Assembly (NCBI RefSeq): GCF_019880555.1
Contig: NZ_JAINVU010000002.1
Location: forward strand, 558,001-622,000
Direction: 5' to 3'
DNA: 64,000 nucleotides
Source: Hephaestia mangrovi
GTDB lineage: Bacteria > Pseudomonadota > Alphaproteobacteria > Sphingomonadales > Sphingomonadaceae
Part shown: piece after piece, positions 27,984 through 38,237 of the stretch
Layout of the letters: each line of letters opens with the position of its first letter
How positions within the stretch are numbered: position 1 is the first letter of the stretch
The notes under the pieces: generated by a model
The model's database searches: none
The model's input: only the letters and a program-made list of their open reading frames with translations
What the model was told of the DNA's origin: nothing
Program-made: the position numbers and the translations under genes

Positions 27984-29651
27984 ATGATGAGCGATCGTGA
28001 GTCGATGCCCTATGACGTGGTGATCGTCGGTGCCGGGCCGGCGGGGCTGGCGGCGGCGATCCGCCTCAAGCAGCTGGCGACAGAAAACAGCGCCGAGCTG
28101 TCGGTCTGCATCCTCGAAAAGGGATCGGAAGTCGGCGCGCACATCCTGTCCGGCGCGGTGATCGACCCGCGCTCGCTCGATGAGTTGATCCCCGATTGGC
28201 GCGATCAGGGCTGCCCGCTCGCCGAAACGCCGGTCACCGAAAACCATCACTGGACGCTGTCGCGCAAGGGCAGGCGGTCGATGCCCGAATTCCTCATCCC
28301 GCCGTTCATGCGCAATCACGGCACCTATACCGGCAGCCTCGGCAACCTGTGCCGCTGGCTCGCCGGCCAGGCCGAAGCGCTGGGCGTTGAGATCTTCCCC
28401 GGCTTCGCGGCCGCTGAAATCCTGTTCGACGGCGATCGCAAGATCGTGCGCGGTGTCGCGACCGGCGACATGGGTGTGGCGCGCGATGGCAGCCACAAGC
28501 CCGACTATCAGCCGGGGCTCGAGCTCCACGCCAAATACACGCTGTTTGCCGAGGGCGCGCGCGGCCACCTGACCAAGGAACTGATCCGCCTGTTCGATCT
28601 GCGTAGCGATTGCGATCCGCAGATCTACGGCATCGGCATCAAGGAATTGTGGGATATCGCGCCCGACAAGCATGTTCCCGGTCGCGTCATCCACACCCAG
28701 GGCTGGCCGCTGAGCGAGACCGATGGCTCGAACGGCGGCGGCTTCCTCTATCACCAGGCGAACGGGCAGGTCGCGCTCGGCTTCGTCACCTGGCTCAGCT
28801 ATACCAATCCGTATCTTTCGCCCTTCCAGGAAATGCAGCGCTGGAAGACGCATCCGGACATCGCGGCGATCCTGGAAGGCGGCAAGCGCGTCTCCTATGG
28901 CGCGCGCGCGATCAGCGACGGCGGCTGGCAATCGGTGCCCAAGCTGGTCTTCCCGGGCGGTGCGCTGGTCGGCGATACCGCGGGTTTCCTCAACGTGCCG
29001 CGGATCAAGGGCACGCATACCGCGATGAAATCGGGCATGATGGCCGCCGAAGCCGCGTTCGCGGCGATCGCGGCAGGCCGCGAGCATGACGAGCTTGCCG
29101 CTTATCCCGAAGCCTATCGCACCAGCTGGGTGGAGAAGGAATTGCGCGTCGTGCGCAACGTCGCGCCGCTGGTGAAGAAATATGGCGACAGCATGGGATC
29201 GGTGCTGGCCGGCATGACGATGTGGCTGGAACATTTCGGCATTCGCATGCCCTTCACCATGAAGCACAAGCCCGATCACGAAAGCCTGTGGCGCAAGGAT
29301 CTGGCGCGCAAGATCGATTATCCGAAGCCGGATGGCGTGTTGACCTTCGATCGTCTCTCCTCGGTGTTCGTCTCCAATACCAATCATGAGGAGGATCAGC
29401 CCTGCCATCTGACGCTCAAGGACCCCGCGATCCCGGTCGATTACGATCTTCCGATGTACGACGAGCCCGCGCAGCGTTATTGTCCCGCCGGCGTTTATGA
29501 GATCGTAGGCGAAGAGGACGGTGATCCGAAGTTCGTGATCAACGCGCAGAATTGCGTCCATTGCAAGACGTGCGACATCAAGGACCCGACCCAGAATATC
29601 AACTGGGTCGCGCCCGAAGGCGGTGGAGGGCCCAATTATCCCAATATGTAA
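27984..29651 (+). CDS. Electron-transfer flavoprotein-ubiquinone oxidoreductase
   Basis: An inner-membrane-associated enzyme of 555 residues that passes electrons from ETF (fed by acyl-CoA dehydrogenases) to ubiquinone. It has the FAD loop VIVGAGPAGLAA at residue 13, the HILSGAVIDP segment, the FFADGA-like FAEGARGHLTKEL, and a C-terminal 4Fe-4S site with RYCPAGVYE and CVHCKTCDI. Two ATGs begin the gene; 27987 is better spaced from the GGGAGA. It lies next to an acyl-CoA pathway gene (enoyl-CoA hydratase, 32.1 kb) in the same direction. Confidence 0.96.
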   Translation: MMSDRESMPYDVVIVGAGPAGLAAAIRLKQLATENSAELSVCILEKGSEVGAHILSGAVIDPRSLDELIPDWRDQGCPLAETPVTENHHWTLSRKGRRSMPEFLIPPFMRNHGTYTGSLGNLCRWLAGQAEALGVEIFPGFAAAEILFDGDRKIVRGVATGDMGVARDGSHKPDYQPGLELHAKYTLFAEGARGHLTKELIRLFDLRSDCDPQIYGIGIKELWDIAPDKHVPGRVIHTQGWPLSETDGSNGGGFLYHQANGQVALGFVTWLSYTNPYLSPFQEMQRWKTHPDIAAILEGGKRVSYGARAISDGGWQSVPKLVFPGGALVGDTAGFLNVPRIKGTHTAMKSGMMAAEAAFAAIAAGREHDELAAYPEAYRTSWVEKELRVVRNVAPLVKKYGDSMGSVLAGMTMWLEHFGIRMPFTMKHKPDHESLWRKDLARKIDYPKPDGVLTFDRLSSVFVSNTNHEEDQPCHLTLKDPAIPVDYDLPMYDEPAQRYCPAGVYEIVGEEDGDPKFVINAQNCVHCKTCDIKDPTQNINWVAPEGGGGPNYPNM

Positions 29652-31260
29652 GCGTATTCTGCTCGGTGGCGCGACGGCGCTGGTGGTCGCCAGCCCGGCC
29701 TTGGCCGCGGCCAGCCCGAGCGATCTCGCCGCTTATCTGAAGGCACGCGCGGCCGATGCCGATGGCGATGCGGCGGCCGCGGTGGTCAGCTACGCCACCG
29801 CGCTCGATTCGGCGCCGGACAATCCCGTGATTGCGCTGCGCGCCTATCGCGCGGCGCTCGATGCCGGCGATTACCCGCTGATCGATCGCTCGGTCGCGGT
29901 CATGACCAAGGCAGGCGTCGCGCCGGCGGACAGCGCCATTTCGACGTTCGCCCAAGCGGTGGCTGCGAAGGATCGCCGTGCTGCCGATGCCGCGATCGAT
30001 CGTTTCGACGGCACACCGATCGCGTTCATGGCCCCGGTGCTGCGTGCCTGGCAGGCGTTCGATCGCGGCGACAAGGATCCGATGGCAAAGCTCGAAGGCA
30101 ATGCCAATCCGATCGGCCGGCGCTATTATGCCGAGAACCGCGCGCTGCTGCTGATCGCGACGGGCAACATTGCGGACGGCACGGCCGCCGCCCAGGCGTT
30201 GCTCGGCCCCGATCAGGGCAGTTTCGATTTCAGGGTCGCGGCGGCGCAATTGCTCGCCGCGAAGGGCAAGCGGGATCAGGCCGCATCTTTGCTCGCCGGC
30301 GACGATCCGGTGCTCATGGCTTATCGCGCGCAGCTTGGCGATGGCGCGCAGCCGGGTCTTGCGTTCGGCGCATCCCGCCTGTTCGATCGGCTGGCGTCGG
30401 ACCTGTCGCACGACGATCCCAGTCCGCTGACGGTGGTGCTGGCGCGCGCCTCGCTGCGGATCGATCCGCGTGACGATCGTGCCCGGTTGTTGCTTGCCCA
30501 GACGCTCGAACAGCGCGAGGAGACCGGCTTGTCGCTGGCCGCGCTCGACGGGATCGATCCGAAAGGCCCGTTCGCGACCATCGCGCGCGCCGCGCGCGTC
30601 GCCGTGCTCGACGATGCCGGGGACGATGAGAAAGCGCTGCAAGCCGCCGCCCAGCTCAACAGCGCGCCGCAAGCGACCGCCGCGGATGCGCGCCGTTATG
30701 GCGATGCGCTCGTCGCGGTCGATCGCTACGCCGATGCTGCCAAGGCCTATGACGAGGCAATCCGGCGCGCGGGCGATGCGGCGGATTGGTCGCTTTATCT
30801 TCAGAAGGGCGGGGCGCTCGAACAGGCCGGTGACTGGACGGCGGCCCGTGTCGTGCTCAAAAAGGCGGTCGAGATGGCCCCCAACGAACCGCTCGCGCTC
30901 AATTACCTCGGCTATGCCGATATCGAGCATGGGGAGGACATCGGCGCGGCGATGAAGTTGCTCGAGAAGGCAAGCGCGCTCAAGCCGGGCGATCCGGCGA
31001 TCACCGATTCGCTCGGCTGGGCCTATTTCAAACATGGCGATGCCGCGAAGGCGCTGCCGCTGTTCGAACGAGCCGTGGAAGGGCAGCCGGCCGACGAGAC
31101 GATCAACGAGCATCTCGGCGACGCTTATTGGCAGACGGGCCGCTATTTCGAGGCGCGTTACGCCTGGCGGGCTGCCAGTGTTACAGCCGAAGGCGATGAC
31201 AAGGCCCGGCTGATGGCCAAGATCGAAAATGGGCTCGGTGCCGGCCCTGTCGACAATTGA
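29623..31260 (+). CDS. TPR-repeat exported protein
   Basis: A 545-residue protein with an N-terminal export signal (KRILLGGATALVVASPALAA) and tetratricopeptide repeats, clearest after residue 360 (ALEQAGDWTAARVVLKKA, LGYADIEHGEDIGAAMKLL, LGWAYFKHGDAAKALPL, LGDAYWQTGRYFEARYAW). Such periplasmic TPR proteins are scaffolds; the partner is unknown. No ATG is available, so it begins at a GTG at 29623 inside the end of the ETF oxidoreductase gene (29-bp overlap), coupling the two. Its end overlaps ispE. Confidence 0.85.
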   Translation: MEGPIIPICKRILLGGATALVVASPALAAASPSDLAAYLKARAADADGDAAAAVVSYATALDSAPDNPVIALRAYRAALDAGDYPLIDRSVAVMTKAGVAPADSAISTFAQAVAAKDRRAADAAIDRFDGTPIAFMAPVLRAWQAFDRGDKDPMAKLEGNANPIGRRYYAENRALLLIATGNIADGTAAAQALLGPDQGSFDFRVAAAQLLAAKGKRDQAASLLAGDDPVLMAYRAQLGDGAQPGLAFGASRLFDRLASDLSHDDPSPLTVVLARASLRIDPRDDRARLLLAQTLEQREETGLSLAALDGIDPKGPFATIARAARVAVLDDAGDDEKALQAAAQLNSAPQATAADARRYGDALVAVDRYADAAKAYDEAIRRAGDAADWSLYLQKGGALEQAGDWTAARVVLKKAVEMAPNEPLALNYLGYADIEHGEDIGAAMKLLEKASALKPGDPAITDSLGWAYFKHGDAAKALPLFERAVEGQPADETINEHLGDAYWQTGRYFEARYAWRAASVTAEGDDKARLMAKIENGLGAGPVDN

Positions 31261-32098
31261 CGTGACGGCGATTGTCGAGCCGGCTCCGGCCAAGATCAAT
31301 CTCGCGCTGCACGTCCGCCGCCGACGCGAGGATGGCTATCACGAGATCGAGACGTTGTTCGCTTTCCTGCGTGATGGCGATCTCCTGACCGTTGCCGACG
31401 CGGACAGCGACAGTTTCGCGGTCATCGGCCCGTATGCGGCGGCGCTGGCGGGGGAGGGGACCAACCTCGTCATGGCCGCGCGAGACGCCTTTGCCCGCGC
31501 ATTCGGCGCGATCGCGCCGCTGGCGATCACGCTCGACAAGCGGCTGCCGGTCGCCTCGGGCATCGGCGGCGGATCGGCCGATGCCGCCGCGCTGTTGCGC
31601 GTGCTGGCGCGCCGGCATGGCGTGACGCTGGACGATCCCCGGCTGCTCGATTGCGCGGCGTCGCTCGGTGCGGACATTCCGGCATGTTTGCTCGGGCGCG
31701 CCGCGTTCGGCACCGGGATCGGTACCGACTTGCAAGCGACCGAAAGTCTTGTCGATACGCCGGTACTGCTGGTCAATCCCGGCGTCGCCGTATCGACCGC
31801 AGCCGTTTTCCGCGCCTGGAACGGAAGCGATCTCGGCCCGCTGGGCGGGGCGGACCCGCTTGCCGCCGCCAGGGCCGGGCGCAACGATCTCGAGCCCGCG
31901 GCACTCGCCCTCGCGCCGGTGATCGGCATCGTGCTCTCCGCGCTGGCGGCGGCGCCGGGCGTGCTGCTTTCGCGCATGTCGGGCTCGGGGGCGACCTGCT
32001 TCGCCCTGTTCGAGGATCGGCAGGCGTGCGCCGCTGCCGCCACCGCGCTGCGGGCCGCGCATCCGGATTGGTGGCAGCTCGAGTCGACCCTTGCCTGA
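31229..32098 (+). CDS. ispE: 4-diphosphocytidyl-2-C-methyl-D-erythritol kinase
   Basis: Phosphorylates CDP-methylerythritol in the MEP route to isoprenoids. The GHMP-kinase motifs are visible: EPAPAKINLALHV near residue 17, the ATP loop PVASGIGGGSADAAA, and RMSGSGATCFALF near the end. The ATG at 31229 gives 289 residues but overlaps the TPR gene by 32 bases; a GTG at 31262, just after that stop, would remove 11 residues that have no family match. Either is possible. Length and motifs are normal for IspE. Confidence 0.94.
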   Translation: MGSVPALSTIDVTAIVEPAPAKINLALHVRRRREDGYHEIETLFAFLRDGDLLTVADADSDSFAVIGPYAAALAGEGTNLVMAARDAFARAFGAIAPLAITLDKRLPVASGIGGGSADAAALLRVLARRHGVTLDDPRLLDCAASLGADIPACLLGRAAFGTGIGTDLQATESLVDTPVLLVNPGVAVSTAAVFRAWNGSDLGPLGGADPLAAARAGRNDLEPAALALAPVIGIVLSALAAAPGVLLSRMSGSGATCFALFEDRQACAAAATALRAAHPDWWQLESTLA

Positions 32099-32119
32099 TC
32101 CGCGCGGCCTCGGGCAATC

Positions 32120-32860
32120 ATGGCCGGCATGATCGATTGGACGCTTGATGGTCCGCTCGCCGTACTGACGCTGGATCGCGGCGGCGCGCGCAACGCCGTT
32201 CCGGTGGCGGGCTGGCAGCGCATCGCCGCTGTCCTGGCGGAAGTCGCAGCCAGCGACGCGCGGGTCTTGATCCTGCGATCGGGCGTGGCCGGCATCTTTT
32301 CCGCCGGTGCCGACATCGCAGAATTTGACAGGTTTCGGGCGGATCGTGCCGCCGCCGGCGCGTTTCGCGTCGCCATGCGCGATGCAATCGATGCCCTGGC
32401 AACGCTGCCGATCCCGACGATCGCTGCCGTTTCGGGCGGTTGCTACGGTGCCGCCGTCGCGCTGATCCTCGCCTGCGATTGCCGCATTGCCGATCGCAAC
32501 GCGCGCTTCGCCGTTACGCCAGCCCGGCTCGGCATTGCCTATCCCGCCGAGGACGTCGCTCGCCTGATCGCGCAGGTTGGGCGCGGACAGGCCAGCCGCC
32601 TGCTGTTCGCCGCCGAGCCGATCGACGCCGGCGAAGCCGCGCGAATCGGCTTGGTGGAAATCGCCGCGGAAGACGCCGATGGTGAGGCTCGCAACCTTGC
32701 GACGACCATCGCCGGTCACGCGCCGGAAACGATCGCGCTGCTCAAACGCGCCCTCGCCGATCCGTCGGACCCATCCCACGCCACCGCCTTCGATGCGGCA
32801 TTCGCCGGCGCCGCGTTCGCGCGCGCCTTTGCTGCCTTCACATCACGAAAGTCCCGATGA
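32120..32860 (+). CDS. Enoyl-CoA hydratase/isomerase family protein
   Basis: A 246-residue crotonase-fold protein. The oxyanion-hole segments are present: FSAGADIAEF near residue 63 and AVSGGCYGAAVAL near 110. In hydratases a Glu follows at the GLPE position; here the corresponding region reads ARLGIAYPAEDV, so the exact reaction (hydration, isomerisation, or another) is uncertain. Its stop overlaps the next ATG by 4 bp. A role in fatty-acid or aromatic-acid breakdown would fit the ETF oxidoreductase upstream. Confidence 0.85.
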   Translation: MAGMIDWTLDGPLAVLTLDRGGARNAVPVAGWQRIAAVLAEVAASDARVLILRSGVAGIFSAGADIAEFDRFRADRAAAGAFRVAMRDAIDALATLPIPTIAAVSGGCYGAAVALILACDCRIADRNARFAVTPARLGIAYPAEDVARLIAQVGRGQASRLLFAAEPIDAGEAARIGLVEIAAEDADGEARNLATTIAGHAPETIALLKRALADPSDPSHATAFDAAFAGAAFARAFAAFTSRKSR

Positions 32861-33564
32861 CCGAACCCGAAATCCTGTCCGGCAACGCCGATATCCTGCT
32901 GCTGTGCGATCATGCCTCCAACCATGTGCCGGAAGGCATCAAGCTTGGCGTTCGTCCCGAACAGCTCGATCTGCATATCGCGATCGACATCGGCGCCGAG
33001 CCGCTGACCCGTGCGCTTGCCGCAAGCCTCGACGCGCCGGCGATTCTCGCCACCGTCTCGCGGCTGGTGATCGACCTTCATCGCGAGCCGGAACACCCCG
33101 ATCTTATCCCGTCGGTCAGCGATGGCCACGTCATTCCCGGCAACGCGCTTCCCGATCGCGACGCGCGGATCGCATCTTTCCATCGGCCCTATCACGAGGC
33201 ACTCACCGCCCTGATCGATCGGACGGCGCCGGCGTTGCTCGCATCGATTCACAGCTTCACGCCGCGTCTCGAGACCGCCCATGCCGAGCGTCCGTGGCAA
33301 GTCGGCATTCTCTACAATCAGGATGATCGCGCCGCCCGCATCGCGATCGATCTGCTCGCCGCCGAGGGGCTCGAGGTCGGCGACAACCAGCCGTATTCGG
33401 GCAAGCTGCTCAACGCGACGCTCAACCGCCACGGCGAGGGCAGGGGGCTCCCCTATCTCGCCATCGAGGTGCGCAACGACCTGATCGCGGACGCCGCCGG
33501 CGTCGCGCGCTGGAGCGAGATTCTCACGCGTGTGATCGCCGAAACGCGCAACAGGGTTGCGTAA
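32857..33564 (+). CDS. N-formylglutamate amidohydrolase family protein
   Basis: A 235-residue zinc-hydrolase-like protein of the HutG family, which frees glutamate from N-formylglutamate at the end of histidine breakdown. It has LLCDHASNHVP near residue 16, SRLVIDLHREP, IHSFTP and LAIEVRNDLI, all typical of the family. There are no other hut genes here, so the natural substrate may be another N-acyl or phosphorylated compound. Co-translated with the upstream hydratase. Confidence 0.87.
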   Translation: MTEPEILSGNADILLLCDHASNHVPEGIKLGVRPEQLDLHIAIDIGAEPLTRALAASLDAPAILATVSRLVIDLHREPEHPDLIPSVSDGHVIPGNALPDRDARIASFHRPYHEALTALIDRTAPALLASIHSFTPRLETAHAERPWQVGILYNQDDRAARIAIDLLAAEGLEVGDNQPYSGKLLNATLNRHGEGRGLPYLAIEVRNDLIADAAGVARWSEILTRVIAETRNRVA

Positions 33565-33594
33565 ACGGGCTCAATCGGGAAATAGCCTGTCGCC

Positions 33595-35316
33595 ATGACC
33601 AGCCGTTTCGACAAATCCCGCCTGCCCAGCCGTCACGTCTCCGTCGGTCCCGAGCGCGCCCCGCACCGTAGTTACTATTACGCGATGGGCATTCCTGAGG
33701 AAGACATCGCCAAGCCGTTCGTCGGCCTCGCCAGCGCCGGCAACGATTCGGCGCCGTGCAACACCACGCTCAACGCGCAGGCCGATGCTGCGCGTGCCGG
33801 GGTGATCGCCAATGGCGGCATGCCGCGCCGTTTCAACACGATTACCGTCACTGACGGCATTGCGATGGGCCATCAGGGCATGAAGTCGAGCCTCGTCAGT
33901 CGCGAGGTGATCGCCGATTCGGTCGAACTCAGCGTGCGCGGTCATTGCTACGACGCGCTGGTTACCTTTGCCGGCTGCGACAAATCCTTGCCCGGCATGA
34001 TGATGGCGATGCTGCGGCTCAATATCCCGTCGATCTTCGTCTATGGCGGATCGATTTTACCCGGACATTTCCACGGGAAAGACGTCACTGTTGTCGACGT
34101 GTTCGAAGCCGTCGGCCAGCATGCTGCCGGCGCCTGCCCCTTGCAGGAACTGATCGAGCTGGAGAAGGTCGCGTGCCCCGGCCACGGCGCCTGCGGCGGC
34201 CAGTTCACCGCCAACACCATGGCCTGCGTCGGCGAGGCAATCGGGCTCAGCCTGCCCAATTCCAACATGATGCCCGCGCCCTATCCCGATCGCGCCGGCC
34301 TCGCCGTCGCCGCCGGCGAGCAGGTGATGAACATCCTCGAGAAGAACATCCGCCCGCGCGACATCTGTACCCGCGCCGCGTTCGAGAACGCCGCGCGCGT
34401 CGTGGCAGCGACCGGCGGCTCGACCAACGCCGCGCTCCACCTGCCGGCGATGGCCAACGAAGCGGGCATCGAATTCACGCTGTTCGATGTGGCCGAGATA
34501 TTTAAATCAACGCCTTACATCGCTGACCTCAAGCCCGGCGGCAAATATGTCGCCAAGGACATGTACGAGGCCGGTGGCGTTTACATGCTGATGAAGACGA
34601 TGCTCGACGGCGGTTTTCTCGACGGCGAGTGCATCACCGTCACCGGCAAGACGCTGGGCGAGAATATCGATCAGGTCACCTGGAACCCCGACCAGAAGGT
34701 GATCTACGACGTGAAGACCCCGCTGTCGCCGACCGGCGGCGTGGTCGGCCTCAAGGGCTCGCTCGCCCCGGAGGGCGCGATCGTCAAGGTAGCCGGCATG
34801 AAGCGCCTGCAGTTCGAAGGCCCCGCGCGCGTGTTCGATTGCGAGGAGGATGCCTTCGCCGCCGTCGAGCACCGCGAGATCGCCGAAGGGTCGGTCATCA
34901 TCATCCGCTACGAAGGGCCCAAGGGCGGCCCCGGCATGCGCGAGATGCTGTCGACCACTGCCGCGCTCTACGGCCAGGGCATGGGCGAAAAGGTCGCGCT
35001 CATCACCGACGGCCGCTTTTCGGGCGGGACGCGCGGCTTCTGCATCGGCCATGTCGGCCCCGAAGCCGCCGATGGCGGTCCGATCGCGCTGATCGAAGAT
35101 GGCGACATGATCCGCATCGACGCCGAAGCCGGCACGATCGATCTCGACGTGGCGGAAGACGTGCTCGCTGAGCGCAAGGCGGCGTGGCAGGCGCGACAGT
35201 CCGATTATGGGGCAGGGGCGCTCTGGCGCTATGCCCAGAACGTCGGTCCTGCCTATAAGGGCGCGGTCACCCACCCGGGAGCCCGAGCCGAACGCCATGT
35301 CTACGCGGATATCTAG
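33595..35316 (+). CDS. ilvD: Dihydroxy-acid dehydratase
   Basis: Penultimate step of valine and isoleucine synthesis: removes water from the 2,3-dihydroxy acids. The 573-residue protein has the iron-sulfur cysteines in [11 protein letters not shown] and [11 protein letters not shown], and the C-terminal [12 protein letters not shown] and HVGPEA segments. It is of the same family as Edd at 2.8 kb but is clearly the IlvD branch. A lipoprotein gene starts 20 bases inside its 3' end. Confidence 0.96.
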   Translation: MTSRFDKSRLPSRHVSVGPERAPHRSYYYAMGIPEEDIAKPFVGLASAGNDSAPCNTTLNAQADAARAGVIANGGMPRRFNTITVTDGIAMGHQGMKSSLVSREVIADSVELSVRGHCYDALVTFAGCDKSLPGMMMAMLRLNIPSIFVYGGSILPGHFHGKDVTVVDVFEAVGQHAAGACPLQELIELEKVACPGHGACGGQFTANTMACVGEAIGLSLPNSNMMPAPYPDRAGLAVAAGEQVMNILEKNIRPRDICTRAAFENAARVVAATGGSTNAALHLPAMANEAGIEFTLFDVAEIFKSTPYIADLKPGGKYVAKDMYEAGGVYMLMKTMLDGGFLDGECITVTGKTLGENIDQVTWNPDQKVIYDVKTPLSPTGGVVGLKGSLAPEGAIVKVAGMKRLQFEGPARVFDCEEDAFAAVEHREIAEGSVIIIRYEGPKGGPGMREMLSTTAALYGQGMGEKVALITDGRFSGGTRGFCIGHVGPEAADGGPIALIEDGDMIRIDAEAGTIDLDVAEDVLAERKAAWQARQSDYGAGALWRYAQNVGPAYKGAVTHPGARAERHVYADI

Positions 35317-35668
35317 CGCCCTTCTTTTGTTCCTCGCTCTGGCTGCCTGCGACAGCGCGAACCGCCAGGGCGATCAATCCGCCGCCGATCGTGGCGAGAT
35401 CGACTGCGCGCCGCAGGGCGCCGCTGCGTTCAAACGCGCCTGCACGCTCGATCGCGTCTCCGGCGGCGATGGCCTGACGCTGGTCGTCCACAATCCCGAC
35501 GGCGGCTTTCACCGCCTGCTCGTCACCACCGATGGCCGCGGGGTCGTCGCGGCGGACGGGGCAGAGAAAGCCAAGGTAACGATCATTGGCCCCGGTCAGA
35601 TCGAGGTCGCGGTCGGTGGCGATCGCTACCATCTGCCGGCGACGGTAAAGGGCCAATCGGCTTCATGA
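35297..35668 (+). CDS. Small lipoprotein of unknown function
   Basis: A 123-residue protein with a lipoprotein signal: [18 protein letters not shown], with the lipobox LAAC and Cys18 as the lipidation site, followed by Asp at +2 (a residue that favours inner-membrane retention in enterobacteria). Two more Cys residues (in IDCAPQG and RACTLDR) may form a disulfide. No family recognised. It overlaps ilvD by 20 bp and its stop overlaps nnrD/E by 4 bp. Confidence 0.8.
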   Translation: MSTRISSALLLFLALAACDSANRQGDQSAADRGEIDCAPQGAAAFKRACTLDRVSGGDGLTLVVHNPDGGFHRLLVTTDGRGVVAADGAEKAKVTIIGPGQIEVAVGGDRYHLPATVKGQSAS

Positions 35669-37047
35669 CGCCAATCGCCGGCAAGCCCGTTGTTACCGCT
35701 GCCGAAATGCGCGCCGCCGAAAACTGCGCGATCGCCGCCGGCACCAGCGCCGACGACCTCATGGAGCGCGCCGGCAAGGGCATCGCCGCCGCCGTCCACC
35801 GCCTCGCCGCCGGGGCGCCAGTTCTCGTCCTGTGTGGTCCGGGCAACAATGGCGGCGACGGCTACGTTGCCGCCACCGCGCTCGCAGCGATGGGGCACGA
35901 CGTCCGCATCGCTGCGATGGCCGAGCCGTCGAGCGACGCCGCCAAGCACGCCCGCGCCGCCTGGACCGGCCCGATCGAATCCATTGCCGAGGCCAAGCCC
36001 GCGCCGGTCCTGCTCGACGCCCTGTTCGGCACCGGCCTGTCGCGCGGCCTCGATGACACGCTGTCGGCGCGCCTGTGCGAACTCGTCAACGCCGCCCGTC
36101 TCGCGATCACCGTCGATCTCCCCAGCGGCGTCGCCACCGACGACGGCACGGTGCTCAGCCCGGTCCCCGATTTCGAAGTCACGCTGACGCTCGGCGCGGT
36201 GAAGCCCGCCCATCTGCTGCAACCCGCCGCGCGCCATTGCGGCGCCGTCCGCCTGATCGACATCGGCATTGTGGCCGACAGTGCCGCGCACGTTCTCGGC
36301 AGACCTAACCTGCCGGCCCCCAGCCCGGACTCGCACAAATACAATCGCGGCATGGTCGTGATCGTCGGCGGCCCGATGCGCGGCGCCGCGTTGCTCGCGT
36401 CGACCGCGGCGATGCGCGCAGGCGCCGGCTATGTCGCGCTGCTCGATGGCGGGGCGGGCGGCCCCCACGCGCTCGTTCACCGTGCTTTCGACGACCAACC
36501 GCTCGATGACGACCGCATCGGCGCGCTGCTGATCGGCCCCGGCCTCGGCCGCAATGAGGAGGCCGCCGCCAGGCTCGACAAGGCGCTCGCCAGCGACCGC
36601 CCGCTGATCATCGACGGCGATGCGCTCCATTTGCTCAAGGACCGGCTCGACCGCCTCCGCAACCGTCCCGCCCCGGCGATCCTCACCCCGCACGAGGGCG
36701 AGTTCACTGCCCTGTTCGGCAAGCTCGACGGCAGCAAGCTCGATCGCGCTCGCACCGCAGCGCGCCAGGCAAACGCGATCCTTGTCTACAAGGGCGCCGA
36801 CACCGTGATCGCCGCGCCCGATGGCCGCGCCCGCCTCGCTCGCGATGGCAGCGACTGGCTTTCCACCGCCGGCACCGGCGACGTTCTCGCCGGCACGATC
36901 GCGGCGACGCTCGCCGCCGACCTCGACCCGCTGGAGGCCGCCGCCGCCGGCGTCTGGCTCCACGGCGAGGCAGCGCGGCGTCTCGGCGCGTCATTCATCG
37001 CAGACGACTTGGCGAACGCGCTGACCGCTGTACGAGCGTCGCTATGA
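35665..37047 (+). CDS. nnr: Bifunctional NAD(P)H-hydrate repair enzyme (epimerase + ADP-dependent dehydratase)
   Basis: A 460-residue fusion that restores damaged NAD(P)H. The N-terminal epimerase domain (about 1-210) has LVLCGPGNNGGDGYVAA and LFGTGLSRGL; the C-terminal dehydratase domain (about 220-455) has KYNRGMVVIVGG, ILTPHEGEF and the catalytic GTGDVLAGTIAA. The fusion is common in bacteria (YjeF type). It overlaps both neighbours by 4 bp: the lipoprotein and the RNA methyltransferase. Confidence 0.95.
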   Translation: MTPIAGKPVVTAAEMRAAENCAIAAGTSADDLMERAGKGIAAAVHRLAAGAPVLVLCGPGNNGGDGYVAATALAAMGHDVRIAAMAEPSSDAAKHARAAWTGPIESIAEAKPAPVLLDALFGTGLSRGLDDTLSARLCELVNAARLAITVDLPSGVATDDGTVLSPVPDFEVTLTLGAVKPAHLLQPAARHCGAVRLIDIGIVADSAAHVLGRPNLPAPSPDSHKYNRGMVVIVGGPMRGAALLASTAAMRAGAGYVALLDGGAGGPHALVHRAFDDQPLDDDRIGALLIGPGLGRNEEAAARLDKALASDRPLIIDGDALHLLKDRLDRLRNRPAPAILTPHEGEFTALFGKLDGSKLDRARTAARQANAILVYKGADTVIAAPDGRARLARDGSDWLSTAGTGDVLAGTIAATLAADLDPLEAAAAGVWLHGEAARRLGASFIADDLANALTAVRASL

Positions 37048-38237
37048 CCCAGGACACCGAGATCATCCGCGTCGCCGCGCGCGGCGAAGGCATGACCGCC
37101 GGCGGCCGCTACGCACCGCTTGCGGCTCCCGGCGACACGTTGCTGCCCTCGGGCGAAATCGTCACCGGGCCGCACCATCAGAAGCCGCCATGCCGCCATT
37201 TCCCGCAATGCGGCGGTTGCCAGCTCCAGCATCTCGATGACGCCGCTTATGCCGGTTTCATCACCGACCGCATCGCTTCCGCTCTCGCCGCGCAGGATCT
37301 GACGACCGACATCCGCGCCCCGACCCTCTCGCCGCCCAGAAGCCGTCGCCGCGCCACGCTCCATGCCGAGCGCCGCGGCCGCCAGGTTCATCTCGGCTTC
37401 ACCGAGCAGAACAGCCACGCGCTGGTCGACATGCAGGAATGCTGGATCCTGACGCCCGACCTGTTCGCATTGCTCCAGCCCTTGCGCGGCCTCCTCTCGG
37501 TGCTGCTGACCAACACGCGGCGCGCCAGTGTCACGCTCACCCGCGTCGATCAGGGCGTCGATGTGCTCATCGAGGGCGTCGAGGCGACCGGCCTCGCCGC
37601 TGCCGAGGGCCTCACCGCCTTCGCTGAGCGCCACAGGCTCGCGCGGCTTTCGCTCGACAGCGGCTTCGGCCCCGAAACGCGCTGGGAGCCCGAGCCGGTG
37701 ACGATCACGCTCGGCGGCGTGCCGGTGCCGTTCCCCACGGCCGCTTTCCTGCAAGCCACCGCCGAGGGCGAGGCCGCGTTGCTCGACGCCGTTCGCGGGG
37801 CCGTCGGCCGCGCCGGGGTCGTCGCCGATCTATTCGCCGGTCTCGGCACCTTCGCGTTCGGCCTGCAGAACGCGCGTGTCTACGCCGCCGAGGCCGCGCG
37901 CGAGGCGATCCTGTCGTTGAAGGCCGCCGCCGGCCGCGCTCAGCGCCACGTCGCCGCCGACCATCGCGATCTCTACCGCCGCCCGCTCGCAGTCGAGGAA
38001 CTCGATCGCTTTGCCGCCATCGTGCTCGATCCGCCCCGCGCCGGCGCCCGCGACCAGATCGCCAACCTCGCCGCGTCGAGTGCGCCGGTCATTGCTTATG
38101 TCTCGTGTAATCCCAGCAGCTTCGCGCGCGATGCGAAAATGTTGCGCGAAGGTGGCTATATGCTCGATTGGGTCCAACCGGTCGGCCAGTTCCTCTGGTC
38201 CACGCACGTCGAGCTGGCCGCGCGGTTCAGCCGCTGA
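37044..38237 (+). CDS. RNA m5U methyltransferase, RumA/TrmA family
   Basis: A 397-residue SAM-dependent uracil-5 methyltransferase, probably for 23S rRNA. An N-terminal TRAM-like strand region is followed by the 4Fe-4S cysteines in [10 protein letters not shown] and one more in ECWIL, then a Rossmann fold with [13 protein letters not shown], the motif DPPRAGA and the catalytic Cys in [10 protein letters not shown]. It is shorter than E. coli RlmD. It overlaps nnr by 4 bp and the convergent truA end by 11 bp. Confidence 0.92.
   Translation: MTQDTEIIRVAARGEGMTAGGRYAPLAAPGDTLLPSGEIVTGPHHQKPPCRHFPQCGGCQLQHLDDAAYAGFITDRIASALAAQDLTTDIRAPTLSPPRSRRRATLHAERRGRQVHLGFTEQNSHALVDMQECWILTPDLFALLQPLRGLLSVLLTNTRRASVTLTRVDQGVDVLIEGVEATGLAAAEGLTAFAERHRLARLSLDSGFGPETRWEPEPVTITLGGVPVPFPTAAFLQATAEGEAALLDAVRGAVGRAGVVADLFAGLGTFAFGLQNARVYAAEAAREAILSLKAAAGRAQRHVAADHRDLYRRPLAVEELDRFAAIVLDPPRAGARDQIANLAASSAPVIAYVSCNPSSFARDAKMLREGGYMLDWVQPVGQFLWSTHVELAARFSR

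Noticed and set aside
25172-31299. Long antisense frames over slt, ETF oxidoreductase and the TPR gene
   Set aside because: No start signals, no domains, and Arg/His/Asp-rich translations typical of the complement of high-GC genes.
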